NCBI GenBank assembly: GCA_022822085.1
Contig: JAJECK010000153.1
Span: 16,515 to 80,514 of the forward strand
Origin: Candidatus Poribacteria bacterium
GTDB lineage: Bacteria > Poribacteria > WGA-4E > WGA-3G
Direction of reading: 5' to 3'
DNA: 64,000 nt
Position numbers and translations under genes: made by a program. The notes beneath the pieces are model-generated. The model made no database searches and had not been told where the DNA came from. It saw only the letters and a list, made by a program, of their open reading frames with translations. Shown in pieces: positions 1 through 10,100 of the stretch. Each line of letters starts with the position of its first letter. The first letter of the stretch is position 1.

Positions 1-1
1 A

Positions 2-3000
2 CTTTTTTCTGCTTTCATTGTCGCAGATAAAATAGATATGGCAAAGAAATATTTAGTTAATCTTTCATTACCTCAACCTTCCAAATATTATGATTATAGT
101 TATCAATTTGAAGATCTTATAAAAATATATTTGGGAAAAGATCAATTGGAAGATGCAATTGACCTAACTTTGGTTTTCTTAAAAAAAACCAAACCAATAT
201 CTGTAAACACAAGTCGTGTATCCGCTCTCAAACCCTCATCTTCTTCAAGTGGGTCCAGTTCAATCCAGACCAGTTTTCCCCCATTTTCAGCATATTACGA
301 TGAAGAACGATTGAACTTTCTAAAAGAAGTATTTGGTGAATTATGGATTGGGGGGCATACAGAATTCTTCTATACGGAATTGAAAGAATTGAAAAATGCT
401 GCTAAGGAACAAGATCGAATCTATCCGAGTTTAGCATTAGCTTACTGTTATTGGTGGACCAGAAAACATGAAGATGCCATAAACATAATTAACACATTGC
501 AAAATGAATTTCCTGATGACCTGAATATCAAACACAATGCTGCACTTCTCTATATTCACACAAACAATATCAATAAAGCATTGAACATAGTTGAAGAATT
601 GGCACAGGTTGATACAAAAAATAAAATTAAACATTATGATTTAATGGCGCAACTTGCTACACGCGCGGGTGAAACCGAAACCTTGAATAAGCTGATACCA
701 AAAGTGTTGAGTTCTCAATTTAAAGCTGAAGATCTATTGCAGCTTTCTTATACATTACAGGAAGGTGGTTATTATCAGTATGCAATAGCAATTGCACAAA
801 AAGCCAAGTCTTTAGTCATGACGCAACGAAATACACATTTGCTTGAGGATATAGCTTACCAACTGGCATCACTTGGTAGAGGACAAGAAGCAGCTCAACT
901 TAAAAAACGTGCATTCCAATTCTCAAAAACTGCCACCAGTAGTCAACGCACAAGATCTACACGAAATATCAGTCAAGCTGCAAATCCAAATCGAACTTCA
1001 CAAGATAATGAGAATATTGAAAGAAAATTGGTTGAAGATGCCAAAAACAAGCCAAATTCATTTCATGCACAACTAAAATTAGCGGAGCACTATGAACGCA
1101 TAAATCAAATAGAAAAGGCAACGAAAGCCTATAAAGATGCACTCGCACTACGACCAAAGGATAATTCAACCAGACTACAATACATTAGGATGTTGGAAAA
1201 TAACGGTCAAGCAATTGATGCTATTCCAGATTATACAATCCTACTAAAGAGTGACTCAAATGCCTTGGACTATGAACATGATAAAGCAATAGATGCATTT
1301 GTTGAAGCCGGAAAATTGGATGAACTCATCTCCATCACAAATGCTATCATCATGCCTGTTGGACAATATGCAGGTAGCGATTTCTCTGTAATTGTCGCAC
1401 GAAGATGTCTCACTGAAAATAGAACTGAAGATGCTATCAAGTTATTTGAGAAGGTTATTCAAACACATCCCAGTTGGACATCACTCCACCAAGAACTTGC
1501 CTCAATGTATGTTAAAGTCGGAGAAACAGAAAAAGCAGTACAGTTTCTTATAGATAAACAAAAAAATGAAAGGTCATCTATATCGGATACAGGATTGATA
1601 ATAAAAATTGCTGAAATATATGATTTATCAGACCAATATGATAAGGCAGTCCAATATTTAAAAGAAAAAATAAATGCACAAGAACAATTACAATCTACTA
1701 TTCCTCTTGTTCTAAAACTTGCTGATATTTACATGAAAAATGAAGAATTACAAAAACTAATTACTGAATATGAAACAAAACATGCAGAAGACCCTACTGA
1801 TACAAACCTTCTCTATCTCTTAACTTCTATGAAGTTAAAAACAGATGATAAAGAGGGAATTAAAGTTCTTGTGGATAAAGTAATTGATAATGTTAAAACA
1901 TCATTTTCCACTGAATGGTTATATGAGTTGTCTGATGCTTGTAGAGATAATGATTTACAAGATCTGCAGTTCCGTCTCCTTTATGCTACCGCTGAAAAAT
2001 TAGAACACAATAATTCCTGGCAACTTGAAAAGTGCTATCAAAAACTTGCTGAAGAATATGTAAAAATCGGTGAAATTGAAAAATCCCAAAACGCAATGCG
2101 GAAGATGGGCAAAGTTAAGAAAAACTCAAGTGGATGGGGTAGGATTCTTGATAAAAGAAAACTTGTGACCGCATATATGCAATATCAGATGTGGGACGAA
2201 GCACTGAAACTCAATTCAGAAATAATTAACAGTCTTGATGCATCATATTGGGAACGCAATAGAGCACAAGAAAAGTATATTGAAATAAAACAGAGACGTG
2301 GAGATTTAGACACGGATTTTGATAAAAAAATACAACTCATGAGTTTAGATATGCAACGTGCTTATGCACAGGAATTTGAATATGATGATCAATTTGATAA
2401 GGCAATCCAAATTTATGATCACATCATCAAAACAGTCCCTGAAGATTATGAGTCACATGCTAATCTTGCACAACTCTATACACTTATAGGTCAACACGAG
2501 AAATCCCATCAAATTTGGACAAAGCTCCTTAAAATTGATCCAGATAACACTAATTTCCAGGATGGGATTGTCAATAGTCTACAGTCTGCTGATAAACTCA
2601 ACGATGCTTATGCACTGGCACAAGAATATGTTCAAGAAGATCCAGAGTTAGGTGTGCACTACCTTAGACTCGCAAAATTATATGCAGATGATAATAAAAT
2701 TGATGATGCTATTATCAACTATAAAAAATCAGATGAACTCGCACCCGGCAACAGGAATACATACCTTTCTTTAGCAGATTTGTATCTGCGTACAGATAAT
2801 TTTGTAGATGCAGAAAATGCCTTCAACAATGCACTTCAACTCACAACTTCAAGTTACCAAAGAGAAAATATAGAAGAACAGATACTAAACCTATACCGTT
2901 ATCAAGGAAAAATAGAAGACAAGTTTCAGGACTCAGAAGCAAAAGGCACACTCACATCGGATATGCAAGCACAACGAGCACGTCATTATCTGAATATAGG

Positions 3001-6000
3001 TGACCAAGAAAAATCTGTGAACGCCTTTAAGAAAGCTATAAACATGACATCTGATCAGTATGAAAAGGATAGGTTGACAAATGAATTACTTGGGGCTTAT
3101 GTCGAACATGACCAAACCGAATTAGCTATTGACCTTTATGAAAAAATTGCAAACCGTGCTGATACAAGGAGAAGGATTAGCTACGGAACAACAAGCATCA
3201 CTGTCACTTCAAATGCAAAACGGGCCCGAGACACTTTCATTCGTATATACAAAAATCAGAATAAACTTGAGCGACTCAAAGCAATATTTGAAGAAAAGTT
3301 GAAGAAAAGTCCGAACAATGTAGCATTTCTTGAAACTTTCGCAAGTATTCAATGGGAAAGTGAAGATTACAAAAAAGCTGCTGAAGTCTATCAAACACTT
3401 TACAATGTTCAACCTAACAATATTCTGAGTTATTACTACGCTGCTGCAGCCACACACAAAAGTGGTCATCCAGTGAAAGCAGAAAAAATCCTTAATGATG
3501 CTGAACAAGCCTTCGCATCAAGTCCGGAAAAAGACGATATGTGGATGGTCGGGCAGATTGCTTCCATCTGCCTACAGAATGGCATGACAGATGTAGCATA
3601 TAAACACGCAAAAACTGCACTTGAAATGAGCCGTGGTTATAGCAGCACAATTCAAGAAACGCTGTGGGGAATGCTTGGAGAAATATATAAGAACAAAAAA
3701 CAGTATGAAGACGCTGTCAATATGTACCGGCAGATAGCAATAACAACCGATTATGACTATGATCGAAGAAATGCCGAAAGCGAAATACGTGAAATCACAT
3801 TAGAAGGTAAGCTATATGAAAAATGGATCCCTAAACAACTTGAAACCGTCAAAAATCAACCGGATAATATTAACGCACGCTTACAACTCGCTGAGAATTA
3901 TGAACTTGCAAAAAAGCACAAACAAGCGGTTGAGCAGTATGAAGCAATACGTGAACTTCAACCTAACAATCCAAAATGGTATAAGAAACTTGCTGATCTT
4001 TATAACAATCTTCCAGATGATAGACAGGAAACAGGTGAGGTGATAGAAGGAACTGCACTTTCACTCGATGGAAATGGAAGCTATGTTGATATTAATGACA
4101 GTGAGATGCTAAACAACTTAACTGATCAAGTCACTGTATCAACCTGGTTCAAATGCACAGAATATCCAAAGGCTTATTCTCCTATAATATCAAAAACTGA
4201 TACCTGGTTTACTGAGTTCAGAAGTAGAACCTTTTTCGTAAATCTTAAGTATGACGGCACAGTAGAGTTTGCAGCATCTCCTAATGGTGAAGGCCATGTA
4301 AGTCTTTTTCCATCAAATTATGTAGTCCGTCCTAACACATGGATACACATCGCAGGTGTTGTTGATACAAAAAATGACACCATAAAACTAATTGTTGATG
4401 GGAACGAGATTGCAGAGTCTGGATTTAAAGGTGTAAATGAAATATTTACCAGCAAAATCCCACTACGTATCGGTTGGACACATGAGGAAATGTCGCTATA
4501 TAACCATGTCAACGGATTCATTGATGAGGTCCGAGTATGGAATATTGCAAGAACTACAGATGACATACGTGCAGATATGAACAAACAACTCAACGGAGAT
4601 GAACCCGGTTTAGTCGGATACTGGAAATTTGATACGCAACAAGACGGTAAGATATTTGATTCCTCACCGAACAAAATCCATGGCACACTTATAGGTAATG
4701 CTAAACTGGAGAAATACACGCGTCCAATTTATAAAAGCACTCGACATGATAATCTGGCAAAATCAAAAGCTTATTATGAAAAGACGTTAAAACTTGAAAA
4801 CGCATCATATCAAAACTACGACCAACTGGCAAAACTTCACTTAAAAGTAAACAACAAAGCAGATGCTGAAGCAGTATATCTCAGAGCGTTGGAAGCACCA
4901 CTCACGCAATCCAATTACGAATCTGCAGTTAAAGCTGTATCAGAACTATATGCTGATGAAGGACAGGAACAGGCACTCCTCGCAATCCTTGAACAGATAA
5001 AGCATAAATTGCCGAGAAGTGCTGAGTTTCACGATCAATTGGTAAATTTATACAAGAAAACTGGAGATATTGAAAAGTCTGATGAGGCACTTGCAAAATG
5101 GGTGAAGATACGACAGAATTATGTTAACAAAAGGCAATCTGCTTCATACTACCGTACATTTGCAGAACAATTGCTTGATAAAGAAATATTTCCTGAGATA
5201 GCACTTATGAATGCAAAACTTGCAGTTCATAACTACACAGGGACAAGTTATACAAATACAACTGTACTTGGTGAGGCGTGTGTCGCAAACGGTCAAGTTG
5301 ATGAAGCACTCAGACACTTCAAGCAGGCATTAAGCTATATTTCATCCAACTACGGTTATGATTGGTTTTGGGAAAAAGTCGCTGCGGCAATCAAGAAAGT
5401 TGAGAATAAGGAGGTTTTTATCCAGAGACTTGATGAGTTGATTCATACCATTCCATCTACCAGTTGGGCAAGTCGTGCAAATGCATATCGATACATCGCA
5501 CAATTTCTCAATAAGAATGACACTCGTGAAAACATAGAAAACTATATTATTACTAAGGTTGGCTTCGTTCCTGAATCGCGGTGGATTACATTGGGACCAT
5601 TCAAAAACATTGATACGATGGGAACACTCTATGCATATATACCTGAAGAGACAACTCAAATCGACCCAACTGCAAAATATAATGGAAGAGATGGATTAAT
5701 CAGTTGGAAGAAATCTAAATATCGTCTATTGGATGGACATTACAATTTTGTCCCAGAAAACGATGATTGGAGTGCAGCGTATGTCTGGACTATTGTTAAC
5801 TCTCCGAAGGATCAGGATATTGTTCTACGGTTTGATAGTGATGACCAAGGTTTGGTCTGGTTAAACGGAAAAGAAGTCTTTCGTCATTATAGAACAAGCG
5901 GTGTTAGAATTGATCGCTATACAATTCCTGTCACATTGAAGCAGGGAGAAAACACTATCTTACTCAAGATAAGTAATGCAAGCCAGTCTTGGGATTTCTA

Positions 6001-6688
6001 TTTACGCCTTACTGATGAAGATGGGAATCCGATCCAAGGGTTAACATACCAAACCCAAGACGAATTACTCAGTGCACCTCCACCAGCACCGACCTACCAT
6101 GTGAATCTTCATCTTGGTATGGCTGATTACTATTACAAAAACAACATGCCTGAAAAAGCAATGGAAGAAATGAAGCAGACTGGAACAATTCACGAATATT
6201 CATGGCATATACTCGGACCATTTGATAATAAAAACAATGTTGGATATGATACTGCTTACATACCAGATGATATAACAGAGATTGACTTTGACGCAAAATA
6301 TGAAGGAGTCAATGGTGACGTTAAGTGGACTCGGCATACTGATGACTTTTTCGACGGATATGTAGACTTAGGTAGAAATGTGAATTCATCTATCTCTTAT
6401 GCTTGGGTTACCGTCAACTCCCCGGATGAACGTGAAGTCCAATTCCGATTCGGATGTGATGACTTAGGCAAAGTCTGGTTAAATGGAACAGAGGTGTTAA
6501 CAAAGGATCATTATAGTTGGGCAATTGTAGATGATATGGTGACTCATGTGAAATTGAAACAAGGAAAAAATACTATTCTTGTCAAAGTTGGAAACGCAGA
6601 AGGAAGTTGGGGTTTCTTTTTCAGGATAACAGACTTTGATGGTAAACCATTCCCTGACCTGAATATCAGCGATTTGCCAGACAATTAA
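2..6688 (+). CDS. Giant exported TPR protein with an inserted LamG domain and two C-terminal WxxLGPF domains, 5' end outside window
   Basis: The first ATG in frame is at 38, but the frame is open back to base 2 and reads LFSAFIVADKID just before it, which looks like the end of a signal peptide; the true start is therefore probably upstream of the window. Counting from the ATG (2216 residues), TPR-like helical repeats fill about 90-1330, a LamG/concanavalin-like jelly roll sits at about 1338-1560 (GNGSYVDI, then DEVRVWN and VGYWKFD), TPRs resume to about 1840, and two related beta-rich domains follow at about 1849-2000 and 2056-2205. Each begins W-x-x-LGPF and contains SDDQGLVWLNGKEV- or CDDLGKVWLNGTEV-like segments. 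TPRs suggest protein scaffolding, and the other domains suggest carbohydrate or surface binding outside the cytoplasm. No catalytic motif is seen. Function unknown. Confidence 0.85.
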   Translation, partial: LFSAFIVADKIDMAKKYLVNLSLPQPSKYYDYSYQFEDLIKIYLGKDQLEDAIDLTLVFLKKTKPISVNTSRVSALKPSSSSSGSSSIQTSFPPFSAYYDEERLNFLKEVFGELWIGGHTEFFYTELKELKNAAKEQDRIYPSLALAYCYWWTRKHEDAINIINTLQNEFPDDLNIKHNAALLYIHTNNINKALNIVEELAQVDTKNKIKHYDLMAQLATRAGETETLNKLIPKVLSSQFKAEDLLQLSYTLQEGGYYQYAIAIAQKAKSLVMTQRNTHLLEDIAYQLASLGRGQEAAQLKKRAFQFSKTATSSQRTRSTRNISQAANPNRTSQDNENIERKLVEDAKNKPNSFHAQLKLAEHYERINQIEKATKAYKDALALRPKDNSTRLQYIRMLENNGQAIDAIPDYTILLKSDSNALDYEHDKAIDAFVEAGKLDELISITNAIIMPVGQYAGSDFSVIVARRCLTENRTEDAIKLFEKVIQTHPSWTSLHQELASMYVKVGETEKAVQFLIDKQKNERSSISDTGLIIKIAEIYDLSDQYDKAVQYLKEKINAQEQLQSTIPLVLKLADIYMKNEELQKLITEYETKHAEDPTDTNLLYLLTSMKLKTDDKEGIKVLVDKVIDNVKTSFSTEWLYELSDACRDNDLQDLQFRLLYATAEKLEHNNSWQLEKCYQKLAEEYVKIGEIEKSQNAMRKMGKVKKNSSGWGRILDKRKLVTAYMQYQMWDEALKLNSEIINSLDASYWERNRAQEKYIEIKQRRGDLDTDFDKKIQLMSLDMQRAYAQEFEYDDQFDKAIQIYDHIIKTVPEDYESHANLAQLYTLIGQHEKSHQIWTKLLKIDPDNTNFQDGIVNSLQSADKLNDAYALAQEYVQEDPELGVHYLRLAKLYADDNKIDDAIINYKKSDELAPGNRNTYLSLADLYLRTDNFVDAENAFNNALQLTTSSYQRENIEEQILNLYRYQGKIEDKFQDSEAKGTLTSDMQAQRARHYLNIGDQEKSVNAFKKAINMTSDQYEKDRLTNELLGAYVEHDQTELAIDLYEKIANRADTRRRISYGTTSITVTSNAKRARDTFIRIYKNQNKLERLKAIFEEKLKKSPNNVAFLETFASIQWESEDYKKAAEVYQTLYNVQPNNILSYYYAAAATHKSGHPVKAEKILNDAEQAFASSPEKDDMWMVGQIASICLQNGMTDVAYKHAKTALEMSRGYSSTIQETLWGMLGEIYKNKKQYEDAVNMYRQIAITTDYDYDRRNAESEIREITLEGKLYEKWIPKQLETVKNQPDNINARLQLAENYELAKKHKQAVEQYEAIRELQPNNPKWYKKLADLYNNLPDDRQETGEVIEGTALSLDGNGSYVDINDSEMLNNLTDQVTVSTWFKCTEYPKAYSPIISKTDTWFTEFRSRTFFVNLKYDGTVEFAASPNGEGHVSLFPSNYVVRPNTWIHIAGVVDTKNDTIKLIVDGNEIAESGFKGVNEIFTSKIPLRIGWTHEEMSLYNHVNGFIDEVRVWNIARTTDDIRADMNKQLNGDEPGLVGYWKFDTQQDGKIFDSSPNKIHGTLIGNAKLEKYTRPIYKSTRHDNLAKSKAYYEKTLKLENASYQNYDQLAKLHLKVNNKADAEAVYLRALEAPLTQSNYESAVKAVSELYADEGQEQALLAILEQIKHKLPRSAEFHDQLVNLYKKTGDIEKSDEALAKWVKIRQNYVNKRQSASYYRTFAEQLLDKEIFPEIALMNAKLAVHNYTGTSYTNTTVLGEACVANGQVDEALRHFKQALSYISSNYGYDWFWEKVAAAIKKVENKEVFIQRLDELIHTIPSTSWASRANAYRYIAQFLNKNDTRENIENYIITKVGFVPESRWITLGPFKNIDTMGTLYAYIPEETTQIDPTAKYNGRDGLISWKKSKYRLLDGHYNFVPENDDWSAAYVWTIVNSPKDQDIVLRFDSDDQGLVWLNGKEVFRHYRTSGVRIDRYTIPVTLKQGENTILLKISNASQSWDFYLRLTDEDGNPIQGLTYQTQDELLSAPPPAPTYHVNLHLGMADYYYKNNMPEKAMEEMKQTGTIHEYSWHILGPFDNKNNVGYDTAYIPDDITEIDFDAKYEGVNGDVKWTRHTDDFFDGYVDLGRNVNSSISYAWVTVNSPDEREVQFRFGCDDLGKVWLNGTEVLTKDHYSWAIVDDMVTHVKLKQGKNTILVKVGNAEGSWGFFFRITDFDGKPFPDLNISDLPDN

Positions 6689-6734
6689 TATCATAGATTG
6701 GTTTTCGTATATAATACCTGATTTTTCGTTAGAT

Positions 6735-6769
6735 ATTGTAGGGCGGGCACAGAGACCCCGCCCTACAAT
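6735..6769. repeat. Perfect 13-bp inverted repeat between genes
   Basis: Arms at 6735-6747 (ATTGTAGGGCGGG) and 6757-6769 (its exact reverse complement) enclose a 9-base loop. It lies 46 bases after the giant TPR gene. No T-run follows, so a canonical Rho-independent terminator is not supported; a dispersed GC-rich palindrome or an mRNA 3'-end stabiliser fits better. Confidence 0.6.
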
Positions 6770-6948
6770 GGTTAATGAGATGTTATTACAAAAACATTGC
6801 ACCCCCTTTTCCTTCATCATATCTCTTGACTAATTTACACGAATTGATATAATGTAACCGTATTAACCGAGATGGTATAATTGTCTCACACTAAATCAGT
6901 TGGAAATATAAATGTTTTGTTATTACTCAAAATAGGAGGAATCTACCG

Positions 6949-7737
6949 ATGTTACGATCAACAGTGTTTACGCTAATAATTCTATTAACGTTAATTGCTG
7001 TCGGAACAGTATTTGCAGCACTTGAGGATGATCTCGTCATCTTCTTAACATTTGACGATGTTGATGGTAAAACAATCAAAGATAGCTCAGGTAACGGACT
7101 TGACGCGAACATTGTCGCAAATTCTGAAATCGTTGCTGGGAAAAATGGAGATGCAATCAAAATTACCGCAGAAGGTGCTGATTGTGTCAATGTCCCCGCT
7201 GACGATAAGTTGAAAATCAGTGGAGAGATAACCATGGCGGCCTGGGTATGGATGGAAGCATGGAACGACAATTCGCAGTGGTTTGATAAAAACTGCCATA
7301 ATGGTGGAGAGCACACATCCTACGGGATTGGTGTTTTTGGTGATGGCAACAGTTTCAATATGTTTTTGGGCTCAGACCAAAACCGACAGACGTTAGACAA
7401 ACCACATGCACTAAAAGCAAAAACTTGGCATCATGTCGTTGGCACTTACGACGGTGATTCAATGAAAATCTATGTTGATGGTGAACTTGCAGTTGAAGAC
7501 CCGAAAAAATTCAACTTTACAGGAACCAACGACCAAGACCTACGAATTGGGTGTTCCAAAGACCGAGCGAATTACACGTTCCAAAACGGTATGATTGACG
7601 ACGCAGCTATTTGGAGTCGTGCTCTCAGTGAGGATGAAATCAACCAGGCAATGGGCGGCGATCTTCTTGCTGTCACAGCGAAAAATAAAGCCGCAACTAC
7701 ATGGGGGGATATTAAGCAAAGGGCTACTAATTATTAA
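6949..7737 (+). CDS. Exported LamG-domain protein with C-terminal WGxxK tag
   Basis: 262 residues. AGGAGG at 6934-6939 sets the start. Residues 1-24 are a classic Sec signal peptide ending VFA-A. The rest is one LamG-like jelly roll: FLTFDDVDGKTIKDSSGNG near the front, WHHVVGTYDGDSMKIYVDG in the middle and IDDAAIWSRALSEDEI near the end. The family binds sugars or proteins outside the cell; no catalytic residues are expected. The last residues (AVTAKNKAATTWGDIK, then a short tail) match a tag shared with other exported proteins in this window. It stands alone, about 260 bases after the TPR gene. Ligand and location on the cell are unknown. Confidence 0.85.
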   Translation: MLRSTVFTLIILLTLIAVGTVFAALEDDLVIFLTFDDVDGKTIKDSSGNGLDANIVANSEIVAGKNGDAIKITAEGADCVNVPADDKLKISGEITMAAWVWMEAWNDNSQWFDKNCHNGGEHTSYGIGVFGDGNSFNMFLGSDQNRQTLDKPHALKAKTWHHVVGTYDGDSMKIYVDGELAVEDPKKFNFTGTNDQDLRIGCSKDRANYTFQNGMIDDAAIWSRALSEDEINQAMGGDLLAVTAKNKAATTWGDIKQRATNY

Positions 7738-7823
7738 CGTTAATTTCTAACACATGGATGGCACAGGTGTATATCCATTAGGATAAGTCATCTGTGCCTT
7801 CTTCTATACAAAAGGATTGCAAA

Positions 7824-8873
7824 ATGGTAAGAATTGGCATAATCGGAATAGGTTTCATGGGGATGATTCACTACTACGGTATCCAACGCGGATCAGGGGC
7901 TGAAGTGGTTGCAATTTGCACACGCGACCCCAAAAAACTACAGGGGGATTGGACAAGCATACAAGGAAACTTTGGACCACGGGGTGGAAATGAAGACCTG
8001 TCTAACGTCCGAAGATATGATCAGATTGACGAATTCCTGGCAGATGAAGAGATTGACCTTGTTGATATCTGTTTGCCTACACACCTACATAAATCTGTCA
8101 GCATGGCATCACTGAAAGCAGGAAAACACACACTCCTTGAAAAACCGATTGCAATAGACATTGACGATGCAAATGAAATCGTGGCACTTGCAGACCAGAC
8201 AGACAAAGAATTTATGGTGGCACATGTGCTTCCGTTTTTTGCTGAATATGCTTATGCAAAGCAACTCGTTGAAAGTGCGGAATACGGAGAACTACTCGGT
8301 GCACATTTCAAACGGATAATTTCAAAACCGAGTTGGTCACGTGATTTAGCTGACATTGAAAAAAGCGGTGGTCCAGGTATTGATTTACACATACACGACA
8401 CACATTTTATTCAACTACTCTGTGGCGTGCCTGATGCCGTGTTTTCACAAGGGAAAATGGCTGGTGGCAATTTCGTAGACTTTCTGACCACACAATATAT
8501 TTATAATGACAAAGAACTAACTGTTAGCTGTTCATCAGGAGCGATATCACAAAAAGGCAGAGCATTTTCACACGGATTTGAGATGTTTTTGGAGAAGGCA
8601 ACTCTGCTGTTTGAGTTTTCTACACTTGCAGGTGAACCCTCAACTGCCGTGCCGTTGACCCTCATCACAGAAGATGGTAACGTAGAACAGGTTGATTTAG
8701 GAGAAGTTGACCCGATTGATGCGTTTACTGCCGAGATACAATATGCAGTTGATGCCATCAGTAATAACGAAGAACCGACTGCGCTTTCTGGTGTAGGAGC
8801 AAGAGATGCACTCCTTCTCTGCTACAAAGAAGCAGAATCTGTCAAATCTGGAGAAATTGTAACAATTCAATAA
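7824..8873 (+). CDS. Gfo/Idh/MocA-family NAD(P)-dependent oxidoreductase
   Basis: 349 residues from the ATG at 7824, preceded by AAAGGA at 7811-7816. A GTG at 7794 would add ten residues but has no good ribosome site. The N-terminus is a Rossmann fold (VRIGIIGIGFMG, a GxGxxG variant), followed by the family EKP signature (LLEKPIAID) whose lysine is normally catalytic, and a GIDLHIHDTHF segment matching the D-x3-H motif of the C-terminal domain. Members oxidise or epimerise sugars, inositols or similar polyols with NAD(P). The substrate cannot be read from sequence. The methyltransferase gene starts 9 bases downstream, so the two are probably cotranscribed. Confidence 0.9.
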   Translation: MVRIGIIGIGFMGMIHYYGIQRGSGAEVVAICTRDPKKLQGDWTSIQGNFGPRGGNEDLSNVRRYDQIDEFLADEEIDLVDICLPTHLHKSVSMASLKAGKHTLLEKPIAIDIDDANEIVALADQTDKEFMVAHVLPFFAEYAYAKQLVESAEYGELLGAHFKRIISKPSWSRDLADIEKSGGPGIDLHIHDTHFIQLLCGVPDAVFSQGKMAGGNFVDFLTTQYIYNDKELTVSCSSGAISQKGRAFSHGFEMFLEKATLLFEFSTLAGEPSTAVPLTLITEDGNVEQVDLGEVDPIDAFTAEIQYAVDAISNNEEPTALSGVGARDALLLCYKEAESVKSGEIVTIQ

Positions 8874-8882
8874 GTCACTTAA

Positions 8883-10019
8883 ATGAACGCATTTTATACC
8901 ATCCGTCCAATTGGGGAAGTATATGTCCCTTCTGAATTTCGTGAAACAGTGTTTGTACAAGGTGGCGTTCGGTTATTTATTAATCAAGAACTAAAAAACT
9001 TTGGTCGTATTTTCACGCATATTCAACGCGGTGGCATTGCTGTTGTTGAAGGTGATTGGCAGCAAATTCTTTCTGTATTGGACTATGTTGAACAGCATAA
9101 GAATGAACTTTTCTCAGAAACAAAAACGAATCGTCGTGAAAAAGGACGAACAAGAGAAAAACGGTATAAGCCAAAACAGGATAGAGAAGCTGCAATATCA
9201 AGGTTGATGTGTTGGGCAGATAAAGATGGTATTCTACAAGTTCAACCTACTCCTCCATTACCTTACTTATTAGGATTAATTGGTGAACTACCTGACGCTA
9301 ATGAAGACTGTCCATTTCTTGTCTCAATAACTAAAATTCAACGTATCCAACATGCCCTTGAAGAAACATATCCTATTAAGGTATTAAATACTTCTCTTGT
9401 TGCATCAGAAAATGTGCTTGCACCACGTTCTCAGGAGACAATAGAATGTTTCCAAGAAGCGATAGTATCTGTCAGAGATACGATCTCTGAGAAAGCCTCT
9501 GTAATCGCAGACATCGGTTGTGGCAGCGGGTGCTTGACACTGCTTGCTAAACAAGAGTTAGGTGAAAATGTTGAGATATATGCGTCTGATATACTGCCTG
9601 AAGCAGTTGCAACAACTAAACTGAACATTGATCGTCTACTATCTGATACTGACAGAATACATATCATGCCACCCGGAGATTTGTTTGAGCCGTTTCCGTC
9701 TGTGCTATTTGATGTCATAATATTTAATGCACCGTGGGTTGTAGCGCGTGTCCGAAACAGAGCAGAACTTGCTATCCACGATGAAAAACAGCAGACATTG
9801 AGACGCTTCTTTGAACAAGTTACAAACTACTTAAAGCCTGATGGAATCGTATTGTTAGGGTATGCAGACGCATCCGGTTCAAAGGCAATTGCAAACCTCG
9901 AATCTATAATTGACGAGTCAGGTTTTGAATGCAAATCTGTTGTTAAGAGACGTGTAGCAACCCATAGGTCAAAAAGAAAATGGGAACACATTCAGGTTTA
10001 TGTATTAAAGCAGAAATAA
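8883..10019 (+). CDS. HemK/PrmC-like class I methyltransferase with a NAPW motif
   Basis: 378 residues. The C-terminal half is a class I SAM-dependent methyltransferase: IADIGCGSGCLTLLAKQ is the SAM-binding motif I, YASDILPEAV is the acidic motif II, and FNAPWVVARV occupies the position of the NPPY/NPPW motif that binds the amide or amino group in N-methyltransferases. Here the first proline is alanine, so substrate choice is uncertain. The N-terminal about 200 residues match no family I recognise and carry a basic stretch (NRREKGRTREKRYKPK, about residues 80-97) that could contact nucleic acid. Nine bases separate it from the oxidoreductase gene. It is probably not PrmC itself, which has canonical NPPY. 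Confidence 0.75.
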   Translation: MNAFYTIRPIGEVYVPSEFRETVFVQGGVRLFINQELKNFGRIFTHIQRGGIAVVEGDWQQILSVLDYVEQHKNELFSETKTNRREKGRTREKRYKPKQDREAAISRLMCWADKDGILQVQPTPPLPYLLGLIGELPDANEDCPFLVSITKIQRIQHALEETYPIKVLNTSLVASENVLAPRSQETIECFQEAIVSVRDTISEKASVIADIGCGSGCLTLLAKQELGENVEIYASDILPEAVATTKLNIDRLLSDTDRIHIMPPGDLFEPFPSVLFDVIIFNAPWVVARVRNRAELAIHDEKQQTLRRFFEQVTNYLKPDGIVLLGYADASGSKAIANLESIIDESGFECKSVVKRRVATHRSKRKWEHIQVYVLKQK

Positions 10020-10100
10020 TCCCACAGCCCCTACGGTTGTCCAAGTTGCCTGAAATTACGATTAACAACAATTAAGATATAGAATTCATGGTGATGTCTT

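Noticed and set aside
4318..4719. 133-residue minus-strand open frame within the LamG part of the giant protein
   Set aside because: It is antisense to a domain with clear conservation, with no ribosome site or recognisable family.
6735..6769. Rho-independent terminator after the giant TPR gene
   Set aside because: The stem is strong but the bases after it (GGTTAATGAG) contain no T-run, so it is listed as a repeat.
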